DNA of 64,000 bases from Clostridium rectalis (GCF_900626095.1 NZ_UYZZ01000009.1:82103-146102); one strand, 5' to 3'; counted from the first letter of the stretch, positions 17,053 through 25,937 are shown. Numbers and translations: made by a program. Notes: generated from the sequence alone by a model not told the origin.

Positions 17053-17102
17053 CAAAATAATTCAATAAACTAGTTGACAATATGTTGTTATAAGTGTATA
17101 AT
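17053..17102 (+). promoter_or_regulatory. Promoter with upstream motif and long leader
   Basis: A motif variant at about 17053-17070 precedes TTGACA 17074-17079 and TATAAT 17097-17102 (17-base spacing). The leader runs about 285 bases to the gene at 17392. Positions 17228-17290 resemble the leader at 30300-30355 (shared CTGCAAG, TAAGA and a motif copy). Confidence 0.7.
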
Positions 17103-17391
17103 ATAATTAAAGGTTAAGAGATATTTTAGGAATAGATTAATATAGAAAATAAATTTATTCATATGATGTCTTAAGATAATGAATCAAAAAAATATAAACT
17201 CATCTAATAAACTCAATTAAATCATTTCAGGTTAACAACTGCAAGTGTAAGAACATAAATCAATTAATAAAAAATAATTTAATAAATTATATGAAAGGAT
17301 TTGCAAGTCAATTTGAGGAAATATTAAAAGCAATAGAAAACGAAAAAGTTATTAATTTAAATAATTATAGATAAAAAGGGAGGGTGTTAAA

Positions 17392-17682
17392 ATGAAAAAA
17401 GTAACTAAAAAAGAAGTAAGAGAGTTTTTAAAAGAATGCAGGGAGGATAATCCTTTTGGTTGGAGGCTCTGGAGATGTGGAGCATTTATATACAATGACA
17501 AAGTTAGTTTATTCGTTGCTTATCATGGGCAAGGATTAAATGAGATAGTATACAACCAAAAATATGATGATATTGTAGAATTTGAGGATTTATGCAACAC
17601 ATATGAATATAATTTAAAAACTGCAACAAATATAGCACACGAACAAATAAAAAATATGATAGAAAATTATTTAGAAAAATAA
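17392..17682 (+). CDS. Hypothetical protein, 96 residues
   Basis: Good GGGAGGG ribosome-binding site. The product begins MKKVTKKEVREFLKEC and contains NPFGWRLWRCGAFIYNDKV and YHGQGLNEIVYN. No family is recognised. It opens the long plus-strand array of small genes. Confidence 0.6.
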   Translation: MKKVTKKEVREFLKECREDNPFGWRLWRCGAFIYNDKVSLFVAYHGQGLNEIVYNQKYDDIVEFEDLCNTYEYNLKTATNIAHEQIKNMIENYLEK

Positions 17683-17758
17683 AAGATATTTTAACAATAA
17701 AATAAGTTAGTATTAATGTGAAAAATAATTTAATAAAAATAAAGGGAGTTGTTTGAAA

Positions 17759-18247
17759 ATGAAATTAAATTCTAAAAAATTCAATTTTAATTTTTTCTTA
17801 GGAGGTGTTAAAAAAGTACAGTCTTTGGAATCTGGGGCTTTAGAAAATGGTGGAGCTACAAAGTTTGAAAGTGGAATATATAGCAATATAGAAAAAGACG
17901 AGTATATAAACATAAACAAAGAAAATAATAAAATAAGTTTGTTTGTGCCAGACACAATAAATGTAAATAATAAAACAGATAATAGTAAATACATAGAATT
18001 TTGTATTAATCAATTGCAAAATTTATATAATGATGTTAATTTAAAATATTATAACACTCAAGGCAGTTGGTATTCAGAAGATCTTAAAAAAGTTGTATAT
18101 GATAATATAACAATTCTAACTTTACAACTTAATACCTTAACAGAAAAGGATATAGAAAATTTTATAGATTTAGCAAATTGGATTAAAACAGAAATGCATC
18201 AAGAAGGTGTAAGCATAAATATAAATGATGCTTTAGCAATAGTATAA
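17759..18247 (+). CDS. Hypothetical protein, 162 residues
   Basis: The ATG at 17759 follows GGGAGTTGTT, the recurrent start signal of this array. A Gly-rich N-terminal region is followed by an alpha/beta part with GSWYSEDLKKVVYDN and an acidic helix. No domain is recognised. A clear terminator follows at once. Confidence 0.6.
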   Translation: MKLNSKKFNFNFFLGGVKKVQSLESGALENGGATKFESGIYSNIEKDEYININKENNKISLFVPDTINVNNKTDNSKYIEFCINQLQNLYNDVNLKYYNTQGSWYSEDLKKVVYDNITILTLQLNTLTEKDIENFIDLANWIKTEMHQEGVSININDALAIV

Positions 18248-18270
18248 AAGGGCTTTAAAGCCCTTTATTT
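18247..18270 (+). terminator. Intrinsic terminator
   Basis: AAAGGGCTTTAAAGCCCTTT is a 20-base perfect palindrome followed by ATTTT. Confidence 0.8.
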
Positions 18271-18335
18271 TAACTTTAACTTAACTAATGTATATGTTAT
18301 AATAAAAATTATAATAAACTATAAGGAGTTTTAAA

Positions 18336-18530
18336 ATGGATTTAAAGGAGAACAAAAAAAACGGATATGTGATTCATAAAGTAACAGATAATAATTATTG
18401 TTTATGTAAAATTTTGAATGAATATAATACAAAAGAAGAATGCAATAAAGATTTAATAAAACTACTTACAAACAAGAAAAAAGAAAAGGACGTATTAAAA
18501 GATTATAGTAAAAAAGATATATTAAAATAG
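18336..18530 (+). CDS. Hypothetical protein, 64 residues
   Basis: Behind AAGGAG. Lysine-rich, with VIHKVTDNNYCLCKILNEY and a helical basic tail. No family is recognised. Confidence 0.5.
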   Translation: MDLKENKKNGYVIHKVTDNNYCLCKILNEYNTKEECNKDLIKLLTNKKKEKDVLKDYSKKDILK

Positions 18531-18536
18531 AATTAT

Positions 18537-18575
18537 AAAAATTCGATATAACAGAAAAGTTTTAATAATTCATGT
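18537..18575 (+). ncRNA. Short hairpin with ATAACAGAAAA loop
   Basis: AATTATAAAAATT and the following TTTTAATAATT can pair around GATATAACAGAAAAG. The same loop sequence tops larger intergenic hairpins at 21787, 25008 and 46450. Confidence 0.35.
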
Positions 18576-18624
18576 AAAATAATTCTATAAAATCCATTGA
18601 CATTTTATCTGATAAGAGTATAAT
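18574..18624 (+). promoter_or_regulatory. Motif plus consensus promoter
   Basis: The dispersed motif (18574-18590) ends six bases before TTGACA at 18597. TATAAT lies at 18619-18624. Confidence 0.7.
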
Positions 18625-18680
18625 AATAATTGTAAGATAAATATAAACAATTTAATAGACATAAAAGGAGTTGTGTTAAA

Positions 18681-18926
18681 ATGAATAAAAATTTATTTGA
18701 AGAAATATCTAATTACATTGTAAAAACAGTACAAGAAGAAAGCACACTAGAGGGGTTTCCGTACACTATTAGCTATGCTGTCATTCAAGAAAGATTTGGG
18801 AAGGAAATAGATGAATATATAAATGATAAAATAATAGAAGCAACTTCTAAAAAAGAAGAAGTAGCAGATATATTCACAGATACAGACGGGTTTGACATTA
18901 CATTATACAATGATAATAATAAATAA
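18681..18926 (+). CDS. Hypothetical protein, 81 residues
   Basis: AAAGGAGTTGTG precedes the ATG. An acidic helical protein with EGFPYTISYAVIQERFGKEIDEYIN and an acidic C-terminus. No family is recognised. Confidence 0.55.
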   Translation: MNKNLFEEISNYIVKTVQEESTLEGFPYTISYAVIQERFGKEIDEYINDKIIEATSKKEEVADIFTDTDGFDITLYNDNNK

Positions 18927-19150
18927 CCTTCTGAGATGCTCCAGAATAGATTTAAATTAATTATTAATGTATTTGTATGTATAAAAATATAATAGTCTTA
19001 TATCGTCTTAGAATTAATTATATACAAAATTCATGTAAATATAAAATAGTTTAATAATTTACAAAAACCTATTGCAAAATAATTTGATTATGGTATAATT
19101 ATAAGTGTGATAGGGGATTAATAAATTAAATAGTAAGGAGTTGTTTTAAA

Positions 19151-19420
19151 ATGAAAATATTTGTAAATGAAATTATAGGAAATGTATATAATAAAAGTGA
19201 ATATCTTGAATTATTAAAAAGAGAAAATGAACTATGTGATAATTTAGATACTACAACACCTTTTAAAAATAATGCAGTAAAAGATATTTTAGAAAATAAA
19301 AGTATATCTTATAAAATAATAGATAGTTGGAATTTAAATGTTGAGTTTGATATAATAGAGCTAGATAAAGAAAATTTAATAGAAAGTATAATAAAAATTA
19401 CTAACATAGAATTAGTATAG
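19151..19420 (+). CDS. Hypothetical protein, 89 residues
   Basis: Uses the recurrent AAGGAGTTGTTTTAAA start. The frame begins MKIFVNEIIGNVYNKSEYLELL. Two motif-like copies (about 19040 and 19078) and a TATAAT lie upstream. No family is recognised. Confidence 0.55.
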   Translation: MKIFVNEIIGNVYNKSEYLELLKRENELCDNLDTTTPFKNNAVKDILENKSISYKIIDSWNLNVEFDIIELDKENLIESIIKITNIELV

Positions 19421-19440
19421 TAGATTTAAATCTACTATAC
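19415..19440 (+). terminator. Palindromic terminator-like hairpin
   Basis: GTATAGTAGATTT is followed directly by its perfect complement AAATCTACTATAC, overlapping the stop codon of the gene. No T-run follows. Confidence 0.5.
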
Positions 19441-19488
19441 TATGCTATAAATTACAACTTTTATATTAATAAAAAGAGGTGGGATTAT

Positions 19489-19839
19489 ATGAAGGAAATT
19501 AAAAAAGCATTTCAAAAAATGTATAAGGAATATAATAAAATTAATAATACAGAGTTAACGGGTAATTTTAGGGAAAAGAACAAAATCGCTTTAATATCTT
19601 TTGGAAAATATAGTATAGAAAACGGGATAATTCAAGATAGACACAATAATAATCATGGTGAAAATGAGCAACTATGGGAAAAACAATTACAAAGAGATAG
19701 AGATACTTTTATGCGTTCTGACCAGTTTAAAGAATTTATAAATTTTTCATGTTCAACTTATACGGAGGAAGATAATATAAATTGGAGTGTTGGATCTGGT
19801 ATTATAGTAATGTCAAAGCAAATTAGATTTAAATTTTAA
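19489..19839 (+). CDS. Hypothetical protein, 116 residues
   Basis: Good AGAGGTGGG site. Contains a His/Asn-rich segment (DRHNNNHGENEQLWEKQ) and FMRSDQFKEFINF. No family is recognised. The next gene follows 18 bases downstream. Confidence 0.55.
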   Translation: MKEIKKAFQKMYKEYNKINNTELTGNFREKNKIALISFGKYSIENGIIQDRHNNNHGENEQLWEKQLQRDRDTFMRSDQFKEFINFSCSTYTEEDNINWSVGSGIIVMSKQIRFKF

Positions 19840-19856
19840 TAAAGAGGTGTTTTAAA

Positions 19857-20171
19857 ATGTTAAATAAATTAGAAGAAATTAAAAATATAGATTTTGGAGA
19901 AATAAAAACTGAAGAAGAATTTAAAAAAGTTCTTGAAATATCAAGTAGTGAATGGGAGAAAATAATCACATTTTCACAATGTAGTTCAGACGAAACAACT
20001 CCCGAAGGTTTAGAGGATATTAGAATAGGAATTAATGTTATAGATGAGGAAGGGTACAGTAATGTATTAAACTTTGATTTAGTATACAATATCAAAAATG
20101 AAAAAACAGAAGAAGATGGATATAGACATTATGATTTAGATAGTTTAAATCATGTTATAGTTTATTTTTAG
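19857..20171 (+). CDS. Hypothetical protein, 104 residues
   Basis: AAAGAGGTG precedes the ATG. An acidic alpha/beta protein with EISSSEWEKIITFSQ and DGYRHYDLDSLNHVIVYF. Probably co-transcribed with the preceding gene. No family is recognised. Confidence 0.55.
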   Translation: MLNKLEEIKNIDFGEIKTEEEFKKVLEISSSEWEKIITFSQCSSDETTPEGLEDIRIGINVIDEEGYSNVLNFDLVYNIKNEKTEEDGYRHYDLDSLNHVIVYF

Positions 20172-20186
20172 AAGCAGACAGGGCAT

Positions 20187-20277
20187 AATTTATAATATAG
20201 ATTTTGTAAAAAACTATAAAGAAGAGTTTGTAAAAGAAATTAAAAATAAATTTGGTAATATGCTAGAAATTGCTTAA
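20187..20277 (+). pseudogene. 3' remnant of a small gene
   Basis: An open stretch without a start encodes IIYNIDFVKNYKEEFVKEI and ends FGNMLEIA. It reads like real coding sequence cut off at its 5' side. Confidence 0.3.
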
Positions 20278-20340
20278 ACTAGTATTAATATAAAAAATAA
20301 ATTTTATCATATAATGACTTTACCAGAAGGCTTTTAAAAC

Positions 20341-20469
20341 CATTTAAATCAATTTAAGGTGTAATTATATTTGTAAAATTAAAATCGTTTAAAAGTCCTT
20401 ACATTAAGTTTTAGATTAGAATAAATATTTTTTATTAAATTAAAAATAATTTAATAAAAAGCATTGACA
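20341..20469 (+). promoter_or_regulatory. Composite upstream regulatory module, copy 1
   Basis: Shared with copies near 26930 and 30108. It has an AAAATTAAAAYCGTTTAAAA block (here 20373-20394), then about 45 bases, then the dispersed motif (20440-20457), then TTGACA at 20464. A second motif copy in the leader starts at 20531, 91 bases after the first. Confidence 0.6.
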
Positions 20470-20574
20470 TTACTTATAATATAGTGTAATATTATAATTG
20501 TAGTAAGGAGATAGAAAAAATAAATAATAATTCAAAACAATTTAATAATTAAATAAACGGGAGTTGTTACATAA

Positions 20575-21156
20575 ATGAAAATATTAAATTTAAAAATAGG
20601 TCAAAAGGTATCAATTTTAAAATCACACGATTTAGTACCAACTTTATACAAAGGAGTTTTAAAAGGTTATTATTTTAGCAATTTTGCACAATATAGAAAT
20701 GCATTATATATGTATATACAACGTCCAAGAGCTAAAAAAGTAGATAGAATTATTTTAATAGAAAATGAAACATTTTTCATTTTTGATAGTTATAAATTTA
20801 AAGACACACATAAAAAAGAAGTAATAAAAGATACTAAAGAAATAACACATACATTATTGAATAGATGGACATATTCAGATTTAAAAGATAACAAAGATTT
20901 AGTTTTTGCTCATAAATACAGTGAAAAATTTGAAGGTGTTGAAGATGATTTTAATACATTTGTAGACCTAACAGGAGATTATATATGTTGTAATAACATA
21001 AAGCCGAAAGAAGCTGTTAAAAGTGAAAAATATATAAATTACATTAAAGAGTTAATACAAGGCTTTAACGTAAATAATCTATTAGTTACTGCTAAAGAAT
21101 TGGAGTTTTGTATATTAGAGGATTGTTTAAAACAAGCTATAAATTATAACTGGTAA
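20575..21156 (+). CDS. Hypothetical protein, 193 residues
   Basis: Follows GGGAGTTGTTACATAA. The N-terminus reads like a beta-barrel (KILNLKIGQKVSILKSHDLVPTLYKGVLKGYY), followed by RPRAKKVDRIILIENE and an acidic helical tail with two cysteine pairs. No family is recognised. Controlled by the composite module at 20341. Confidence 0.6.
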   Translation: MKILNLKIGQKVSILKSHDLVPTLYKGVLKGYYFSNFAQYRNALYMYIQRPRAKKVDRIILIENETFFIFDSYKFKDTHKKEVIKDTKEITHTLLNRWTYSDLKDNKDLVFAHKYSEKFEGVEDDFNTFVDLTGDYICCNNIKPKEAVKSEKYINYIKELIQGFNVNNLLVTAKELEFCILEDCLKQAINYNW

Positions 21157-21196
21157 CTTAAAATAATTTAATGAATTCCAATTAGGAGGGTTTTAT

Positions 21197-21391
21197 ATGA
21201 TATTTTGTGCAGATATTAGAGAGAAAAAAACAGGAAATACAATTAAAACGGTTTTAAAAACTGCTTCACATGATGAAGCATATCAAGCCGTTAATGAATA
21301 TAATAAAGAGTATGGAACATTCGCAATACTATTACAAGAATATCCAAAGAAAAAATATTTTATAGATATTTACAAAGATGAAATAGAATAG
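21197..21391 (+). CDS. Hypothetical protein, 64 residues
   Basis: AGGAGGG site. Starts MIFCADIREKKTGNTIKT and has HDEAYQAVNEYNKEYG, the look of a small phage alpha/beta protein. No function is known to me. Confidence 0.5.
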   Translation: MIFCADIREKKTGNTIKTVLKTASHDEAYQAVNEYNKEYGTFAILLQEYPKKKYFIDIYKDEIE

Positions 21392-21454
21392 AATAGAATA
21401 ACTTAAAATGTAGATTTTAAATCAAAATATCTTATATTAACAGGAGGATTCACA

Positions 21455-21712
21455 ATGACAAAAATAAAAGTGTTTAATTTTGAAGTTTCTAATTTTGCAT
21501 ATCATGCAAGTGGTGAAGATTTAATTAGAGAATGGTATAAAAAACAAGTAAAAAAATTAGTACCTTATAGTGATATTGAAAAAATATTAAATAAATTTTT
21601 AGAAAATAAAACATTGATAAGTTTAAACGTTAATACTGTAGATGCTTATTATCATAATAATGGTAGGGCAAACATAATCCAGTTAGTTTATACTATAATT
21701 TATTCTGAATAG
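21455..21712 (+). CDS. Small phage-type protein, Cse60-like in style
   Basis: CAGGAGG precedes the ATG. MTKIKVFNFEVSNFAYH, then a helix EKILNKFLENKTLISLNVN and a strand QLVYTIIYSE, recall the small Cse60-type spore/phage family. The similarity is weak. Confidence 0.4.
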   Translation: MTKIKVFNFEVSNFAYHASGEDLIREWYKKQVKKLVPYSDIEKILNKFLENKTLISLNVNTVDAYYHNNGRANIIQLVYTIIYSE

Positions 21713-21718
21713 AAATAA

Positions 21719-21843
21719 AATCCTAGGCTATAGACATATAACAGATTTAAGCCTATAGCCTAAATTTAAATTTTAATATGAGTTATCAAAAATAAAAATT
21801 CTATAACAGAAAAGCTTTGATAATTGATATAAAAATTTAAAGA
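21719..21843 (+). repeat. Conserved two-hairpin intergenic element, copy 1
   Basis: First hairpin: GGCTATAG at 21725-21732 against CTATAGCC. Second hairpin: AAATTTTAATATGAGTTATC pairs with GATAATTGATATAAAAATTT around CTATAACAGAAAAG. The same element recurs at 46402-46513. Outer A-T pairs here are G-C there, a compensatory change. It forms the leader of the gene at 21859. Confidence 0.6.
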
Positions 21844-21858
21844 GGAGTTGTTACATAA

Positions 21859-22425
21859 ATGAAAAAAGATTATATAATTGAGCAAACAGCCGAAACAGTT
21901 TGGTTTTATAAATTTACAGATGTAAATGAAAAAGGTGAAAAATTAATTCTTGAATTGTCTTTATGTGAAGATTGGAAGAAAGATAAAAATTCACTACCTA
22001 AACTATGGAAAAAAGAAGGATATATTGACAGGGTTTTAGAAACGTATTGGAGCATTCAAACGTATGTCGAAGATACAGAAGGAAACAGTTATGGTATGTA
22101 TAACCCACAAAGCAAAAGAGAAAATGGAAGAAATGTTATAAATTTTGATTGGATGTTTGAAGCTACAGAAGAGAATAAGGAAAAATTAATTAATGAGGTT
22201 TACAGACTATTTTCAGCAGCTAAAGGAGAAACAGCAACAGAAGAAAAGCATAGAAAAATAAGAGAATACGCAAAAGAACACAATATTGATATTTATAAGA
22301 CTATTCCAAAAGGGTGGAAAGAATTAAATGGTGCTTTAACTGCTCCGATGGGTACGGTTTGGGTAAGTAACATGGAATTATTTAAAAGTGGAAATTTAAA
22401 AAGAGGTATATTACTTGCAGATTAG
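21859..22425 (+). CDS. Hypothetical protein, 188 residues
   Basis: GAGGAGTTGTTACATAA start signal. Trp-rich N-terminus (ETVWFYKFTDVNEKGEK), a central SYGMYNPQSKRENGR, and a C-terminal IPKGWKELNGALTAPMG. The last segment is familiar from clostridial phage and plasmid proteins of unknown role. The conserved two-hairpin leader precedes it. Confidence 0.6.
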   Translation: MKKDYIIEQTAETVWFYKFTDVNEKGEKLILELSLCEDWKKDKNSLPKLWKKEGYIDRVLETYWSIQTYVEDTEGNSYGMYNPQSKRENGRNVINFDWMFEATEENKEKLINEVYRLFSAAKGETATEEKHRKIREYAKEHNIDIYKTIPKGWKELNGALTAPMGTVWVSNMELFKSGNLKRGILLAD

Positions 22426-22461
22426 TAGTTGGTAAATAAAAAATCAAAGGAGTTGTTTTAA

Positions 22462-22673
22462 ATGAATAATAATATAGAAGGTTATCACAAGGATTGGAAC
22501 AAAATTCAAGAGGTTAAAAGCAATTTATTCAAAGGTATAAAAATAGATAGTTTAATAAATCTAAGAGATACAGCAGAATCAGAAGTAACAAAGAACAAAA
22601 TTCAAAATATAATACATGATATAGGCAACATGATGAATGGTATTAGTGATAGTTTAGACGATTTACAATCATG
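22462..22673 (+). pseudogene. Hypothetical gene, 5' part, interrupted by IS copy A
   Basis: Starts behind AAAGGAGTTGTT. The frame encodes MNNNIEGYHKDWNKIQEV through SLDDLQS and is then broken by the transposon. The in-frame remainder is found beyond its right end at 24897-24995, so the intact protein would have had about 100 residues. Confidence 0.65.
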
Positions 22674-22756
22674 TGCGGAAAGCCCACTCCTTCAGGTGTG
22701 GGATGGATAGCACACAATAATATAAAAAACATTTTTAATAATTGTGTATAAATATA

Positions 22757-22785
22757 TTGACTACATACACAATAAGTTATATAAT
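22757..22785 (+). promoter_or_regulatory. tnpA promoter, probably giving a leaderless message
   Basis: TTGACT 22757-22762 and TATAAT 22780-22785 have 17-base spacing. The tnpA ATG lies only seven bases beyond the -10 box with no ribosome-binding site, so transcription should begin at or next to the start codon. Confidence 0.65.
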
Positions 22786-22791
22786 ATACTT

Positions 22792-23193
22792 ATGGAAAAT
22801 AATTATAGAAGTACTAAAACAACAGTAAGTTTAATTAATTATCATTTTGTGTTTTGTCCAAGATATAGAAGGAAAATATTTAATATTCCTAATGTAGAAG
22901 ATAGGTTTAAACATATAGTCAAATATATATGTAAGGAGTTGAATATTGAAATAATTGCTATTGAATGTGATAAAGACCATACACATATGTTTCTAAATTG
23001 TCTTCCAACATTAAGCCCCTCAGATATAATGCAAAAAATAAAAGGTGTAACAAGTAGGATATTAAGAGATGAATTTAAGGAATTATCAAAGATGCCTAGT
23101 TTATGGACTAGAAGCTATTTTGTTTCAACTGCTGGAAATGTGTGTAGTGAAACTATTAAAAGATATGTAGAAAATCAAAAAACAAGATATTAG
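22792..23193 (+). CDS. tnpA: TnpA, Y1 HUH transposase (copy A)
   Basis: A 133-residue IS200/IS605 single-strand transposase. The HUH motif is intact (His63-Thr-His65 in CDKDHTHMF) and the nucleophile is probably Tyr125 (IKRYVENQ). NYHFVFCPRYRRKIF is the family's usual N-terminal region. It excises and inserts single-stranded element DNA using end hairpins. The ATG is chosen by comparison with copy B and the promoter position. Confidence 0.9.
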   Translation: MENNYRSTKTTVSLINYHFVFCPRYRRKIFNIPNVEDRFKHIVKYICKELNIEIIAIECDKDHTHMFLNCLPTLSPSDIMQKIKGVTSRILRDEFKELSKMPSLWTRSYFVSTAGNVCSETIKRYVENQKTRY

Positions 23194-23211
23194 AAAGTGA
23201 GGTGAATATTC

Positions 23212-24729
23212 ATGAGTAAAACTCCTAAACAAAGATATGTTTTAAATTTAAAGTTAAAAACTCAATTATTTCAAGAAGATATATTAGATAAGCGTTTTGA
23301 TATAGGAAGAAAAATATATAATGCTGTTTTAGGTCAAGCTTTAAAGAGATATAGAGAAATGATTAAAACTAAAAGATGGAGAGAAAATCAAAATAATATA
23401 TTAAATGTATACAAAGTTCACAAAGATGGTAAAGAAAGAAATAAACTTTACAAACCATATTTTAATATTAAAAACGATATGTTGAAAGAATTTAGATTAA
23501 ATGAATATTCACTTCACGCAGATGTTAAACCAATACAAAGACATTTTAAAAAGAATATAGATAGTTTCAGTGCCCAAAAGATAGCAAGTAGAGTTTGGAT
23601 TTCCTTGAATGATAATTTATTTGGAAAAGGCGAAGAAGTACATTTTAAAGGTATAAACAAACCATTGAATTCCTTGGAAGGTAAATCTAATGGTACTGGT
23701 ATTAGATATAATATAGAAACTAATATGTTCTCATGGAATGGGTTAGAAATACCAGTTAAATTAGATATTAATAATAAATATGAAACAGATGCTTTAAGAG
23801 ATAAAATTTGTTTTTGTAGAATTAAAAGAAAATTTGTTCGTGGAAAATACAAATACATTTTACAATTAATATTAGAAGGAATTCCTCCTATTAAAATTAA
23901 TAAGCAAGGTGAAGTTAAGAATGATATAGGTTTAGGCGTTTGTGGTATTGATATTGGCACTCAAACAGTTGCTTATATATCTGATTATGATTGTAAATTA
24001 TTAGAATTAGTACCTAGAGTTCAAAATATAGAAAATGAAAAAAGAAAAATATTAAGATATATGGATAGAAGTAAAAGAGCAACTAATCCTAATAATTTTA
24101 ATGAAAATGGTACTATCAAACGTGGTATTAAATTGGAGTGGAATTATTCAAAGAGGTATATAAAAGCAAAGAATATCCTTAAAGATTTATATAGAAAACA
24201 AGCAGATGTAAGAGAACAAGACCATAATATAATGATTAATGAAATACTAAGAAATTGTGATACTGTTTATGTAGAAGATATGAACTATAAGGGATTACAA
24301 AAACGTAGCAAAATCACAGAAAAGAATGATAAGGGTAAGTTTAAAAGAAAGAAACGTTTTGGTAAATCATTAGCAAATAAAGCACCAAGTATGTTTTTAA
24401 CTATGTTACAAAATAAATTAAAAGCTAAGGGTGGTTTATATAAAGAGGTAAATACTAGAGAAGTTAAAGCATCTCAATATAATCATTTAAATCAAGAATA
24501 TAATAAAAAGAAATTAAGTCAAAGATGGAATTATTTTAATTATAATGAAGAACAAATTAAAGTTCAGAGAGATATTTATAGTGCATATTTAATAAAAAAT
24601 GTAAATGATGATTTAAAAAGTATAAATAATGAATTATGTATAAAAGATTTTGATAAATTTCTAAAAATGCATAACAAAGAAATATTAAGACTACAAGGAT
24701 TAAGTAATTTAAGTAGTATGGGAATATAA
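23212..24729 (+). CDS. tnpB: TnpB, RNA-guided RuvC nuclease (copy A)
   Basis: 505 residues. The RuvC catalytic residues appear as Asp247 (CGIDIGTQT), Glu355 (VYVEDMNYKG) and Asp454 (QRDIYSAYL). The CxxC zinc finger usual before the last Asp is replaced by a cysteine-free SQYNHLNQEYNKKKLSQRW stretch. TnpB uses an omega-RNA from the right end to cut the donor or empty site and so keep the element. It starts 18 bases after tnpA behind GTGAGGTG. Confidence 0.88.
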   Translation: MSKTPKQRYVLNLKLKTQLFQEDILDKRFDIGRKIYNAVLGQALKRYREMIKTKRWRENQNNILNVYKVHKDGKERNKLYKPYFNIKNDMLKEFRLNEYSLHADVKPIQRHFKKNIDSFSAQKIASRVWISLNDNLFGKGEEVHFKGINKPLNSLEGKSNGTGIRYNIETNMFSWNGLEIPVKLDINNKYETDALRDKICFCRIKRKFVRGKYKYILQLILEGIPPIKINKQGEVKNDIGLGVCGIDIGTQTVAYISDYDCKLLELVPRVQNIENEKRKILRYMDRSKRATNPNNFNENGTIKRGIKLEWNYSKRYIKAKNILKDLYRKQADVREQDHNIMINEILRNCDTVYVEDMNYKGLQKRSKITEKNDKGKFKRKKRFGKSLANKAPSMFLTMLQNKLKAKGGLYKEVNTREVKASQYNHLNQEYNKKKLSQRWNYFNYNEEQIKVQRDIYSAYLIKNVNDDLKSINNELCIKDFDKFLKMHNKEILRLQGLSNLSSMGI

Positions 24730-24897
24730 AAAACAATAAACGTCTTAAAACGGGCGTTATACTATCGTTAATATGGTCATGGGACTGTTTGATAGTGAAA
24801 GTCTTAGGGAAAATAATTAGTGATATTATACTTTCGAGGTAATATAGAAGTTATTTAGTACCTAAGAACCCCATGCCTTTAGGCTTGGGAGTTTCAG
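24730..24897 (+). ncRNA. Predicted omega-RNA scaffold (copy A)
   Basis: The last 90 bases (from GGAAAATAATTAGTG to GTTTCAG) are nearly identical in copies A and B and the remnant at 46130. They end in a hairpin at the element edge, as in TnpB guide RNAs. The guide would be the flank starting AGGAAGATTTGCACG. Confidence 0.6.
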
Positions 24898-24995
24898 AGG
24901 AAGATTTGCACGACTTGGAAATGAAGGAATATACAAAAGATTGGACTGCTCAAGAATGGGCAGAATATCATATGTCATGCAATAATATAGATTAA
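24897..24995 (+). pseudogene. Interrupted hypothetical gene, 3' part
   Basis: Directly beyond the IS right end the frame EEDLHDLEMKEYTKDWTAQ continues to MSCNNID and a stop. It is the tail of the gene broken at 22673. Confidence 0.6.
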
Positions 24996-25007
24996 GATAT
25001 AAATAAT

Positions 25008-25071
25008 TATAGGGGTTATAGGGATTATTTTAAATCCTATACAACAGAAAAAGTCCTGTAACTCCTATAAT
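25008..25071 (+). ncRNA. Strong hairpin with CAACAGAAAA loop
   Basis: ATTATAGGGGTTATAGGGAT can pair along about 20 bases with GTCCTGTAACTCCTATAAT, using several G.U wobbles. The loop carries CAACAGAAAAA. It occupies the leader of the gene at 25102. Confidence 0.45.
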
Positions 25072-25101
25072 AACAAATAATTTAAAAGGTGGTTATCGAA
25101 T

Positions 25102-25467
25102 ATGAAAAAGTATATAATTAATAACACTAATAATTTAACTTTTCAAACTAGAGACAAAGCGGACGAATATGCAGAGGAAGTTTTAAAATTAAAAAAATAT
25201 ATTATTACTGATAAAGTTAGTAATCAGATATGGGAATATGAACTAACAAAAACAGGATATAAGTACAGAATATCATCTCTTCAAGCAAGTTCAAGTAAAT
25301 ACGGCAAATGTAAATGTTGTGGTAAACATGTTAGTGAAGTATTCCTTCAAGATGAAGCAAGATATCTTAAATATGAAGAAAATGAAGAAATTGATAACGG
25401 ATATACCTGTCATAGATGTAATAATTATGTTGGTCATAAAGAATGTTTAGAAGCTAAAAGAAGATAA
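25102..25467 (+). CDS. Zinc-ribbon protein, 121 residues
   Basis: AAAGGTGG site. The C-terminal half has CKCCGKH and CHRCNNYVGHKEC, two metal-binding knuckles spaced like a treble-clef or LIM-type zinc domain. The N-terminal half is an alpha/beta region without known motif. Function unknown, possibly DNA- or protein-binding. Confidence 0.6.
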   Translation: MKKYIINNTNNLTFQTRDKADEYAEEVLKLKKYIITDKVSNQIWEYELTKTGYKYRISSLQASSSKYGKCKCCGKHVSEVFLQDEARYLKYEENEEIDNGYTCHRCNNYVGHKECLEAKRR

Positions 25468-25532
25468 TCGTATATAATATAATTTAATAAAAGGTAGGTT
25501 TTATAAAAATGAAATGAAAAGGATGATTTATT

Positions 25533-25937
25533 ATAAAATTTAATACAGAAAAAGAGGCTATGGAATTTGCAGGTGAATCTTATAAAAAACAAGATTGTAT
25601 GACTATTATGAAACATTCACAAAATACAAATAAGTTTCTTAATGAATTTACAAGCAAATACAAAAGACAGATTGGAGAGCCTAACATACAATACGAAAAC
25701 AATCAATATTTTTATGTGGAGTTTGATAAAGAGTCTTGTTTTAATTGTAAAGATTTAATATTAAGTGAAGAAGAAGTAAAATCTAAGCATCCATATCAAT
25801 ATTATAATATTCAATATGAAGAAATGCTTAAAGATAGTAATAATTGGGTGTTTGACGAGTATATAACAAAAAAAATGATAAAAAATAGAAATGAGATATT
25901 TAAGGGCATATGTAAAGTTTTTATGAGAATAGGTTAA
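25533..25937 (+). CDS. Hypothetical protein with apparent ATA (or ATT) start
   Basis: AAAGGA lies nine bases before ATA 25533 and six before ATT 25530. The frame gives (M)KFNTEKEAMEFAGESYKKQ, a more natural N-terminus than the internal ATG at 25560, which has almost no spacer. The protein contains CFNCKDLILSEEEVK and a helical tail. No family is recognised. Confidence 0.5.
   Translation: MKFNTEKEAMEFAGESYKKQDCMTIMKHSQNTNKFLNEFTSKYKRQIGEPNIQYENNQYFYVEFDKESCFNCKDLILSEEEVKSKHPYQYYNIQYEEMLKDSNNWVFDEYITKKMIKNRNEIFKGICKVFMRIG

Larger units (their letters stand above)
22674..24897 (+). mobile_element. IS200/IS605-type element, copy A (tnpA + tnpB)
   Basis: The left end carries the hairpin GCCCACTCCTTCAGGTGTGG. 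The right end carries CCCCATGCCTTTAGGCTTGG and finishes near GTTTCAG. tnpA and tnpB lie between, both on the plus strand. No inverted or target repeats are expected for this family. Exact boundaries are uncertain by a few bases. It splits a small gene. Copy B is at 35930-38152. Confidence 0.85.

Noticed and set aside
22674..24897. Elements A/B as IStrons (IS605 plus group I intron)
   Set aside because: Only about 115 bases separate the left end from tnpA, too short for a group I intron, and no intron core was seen.
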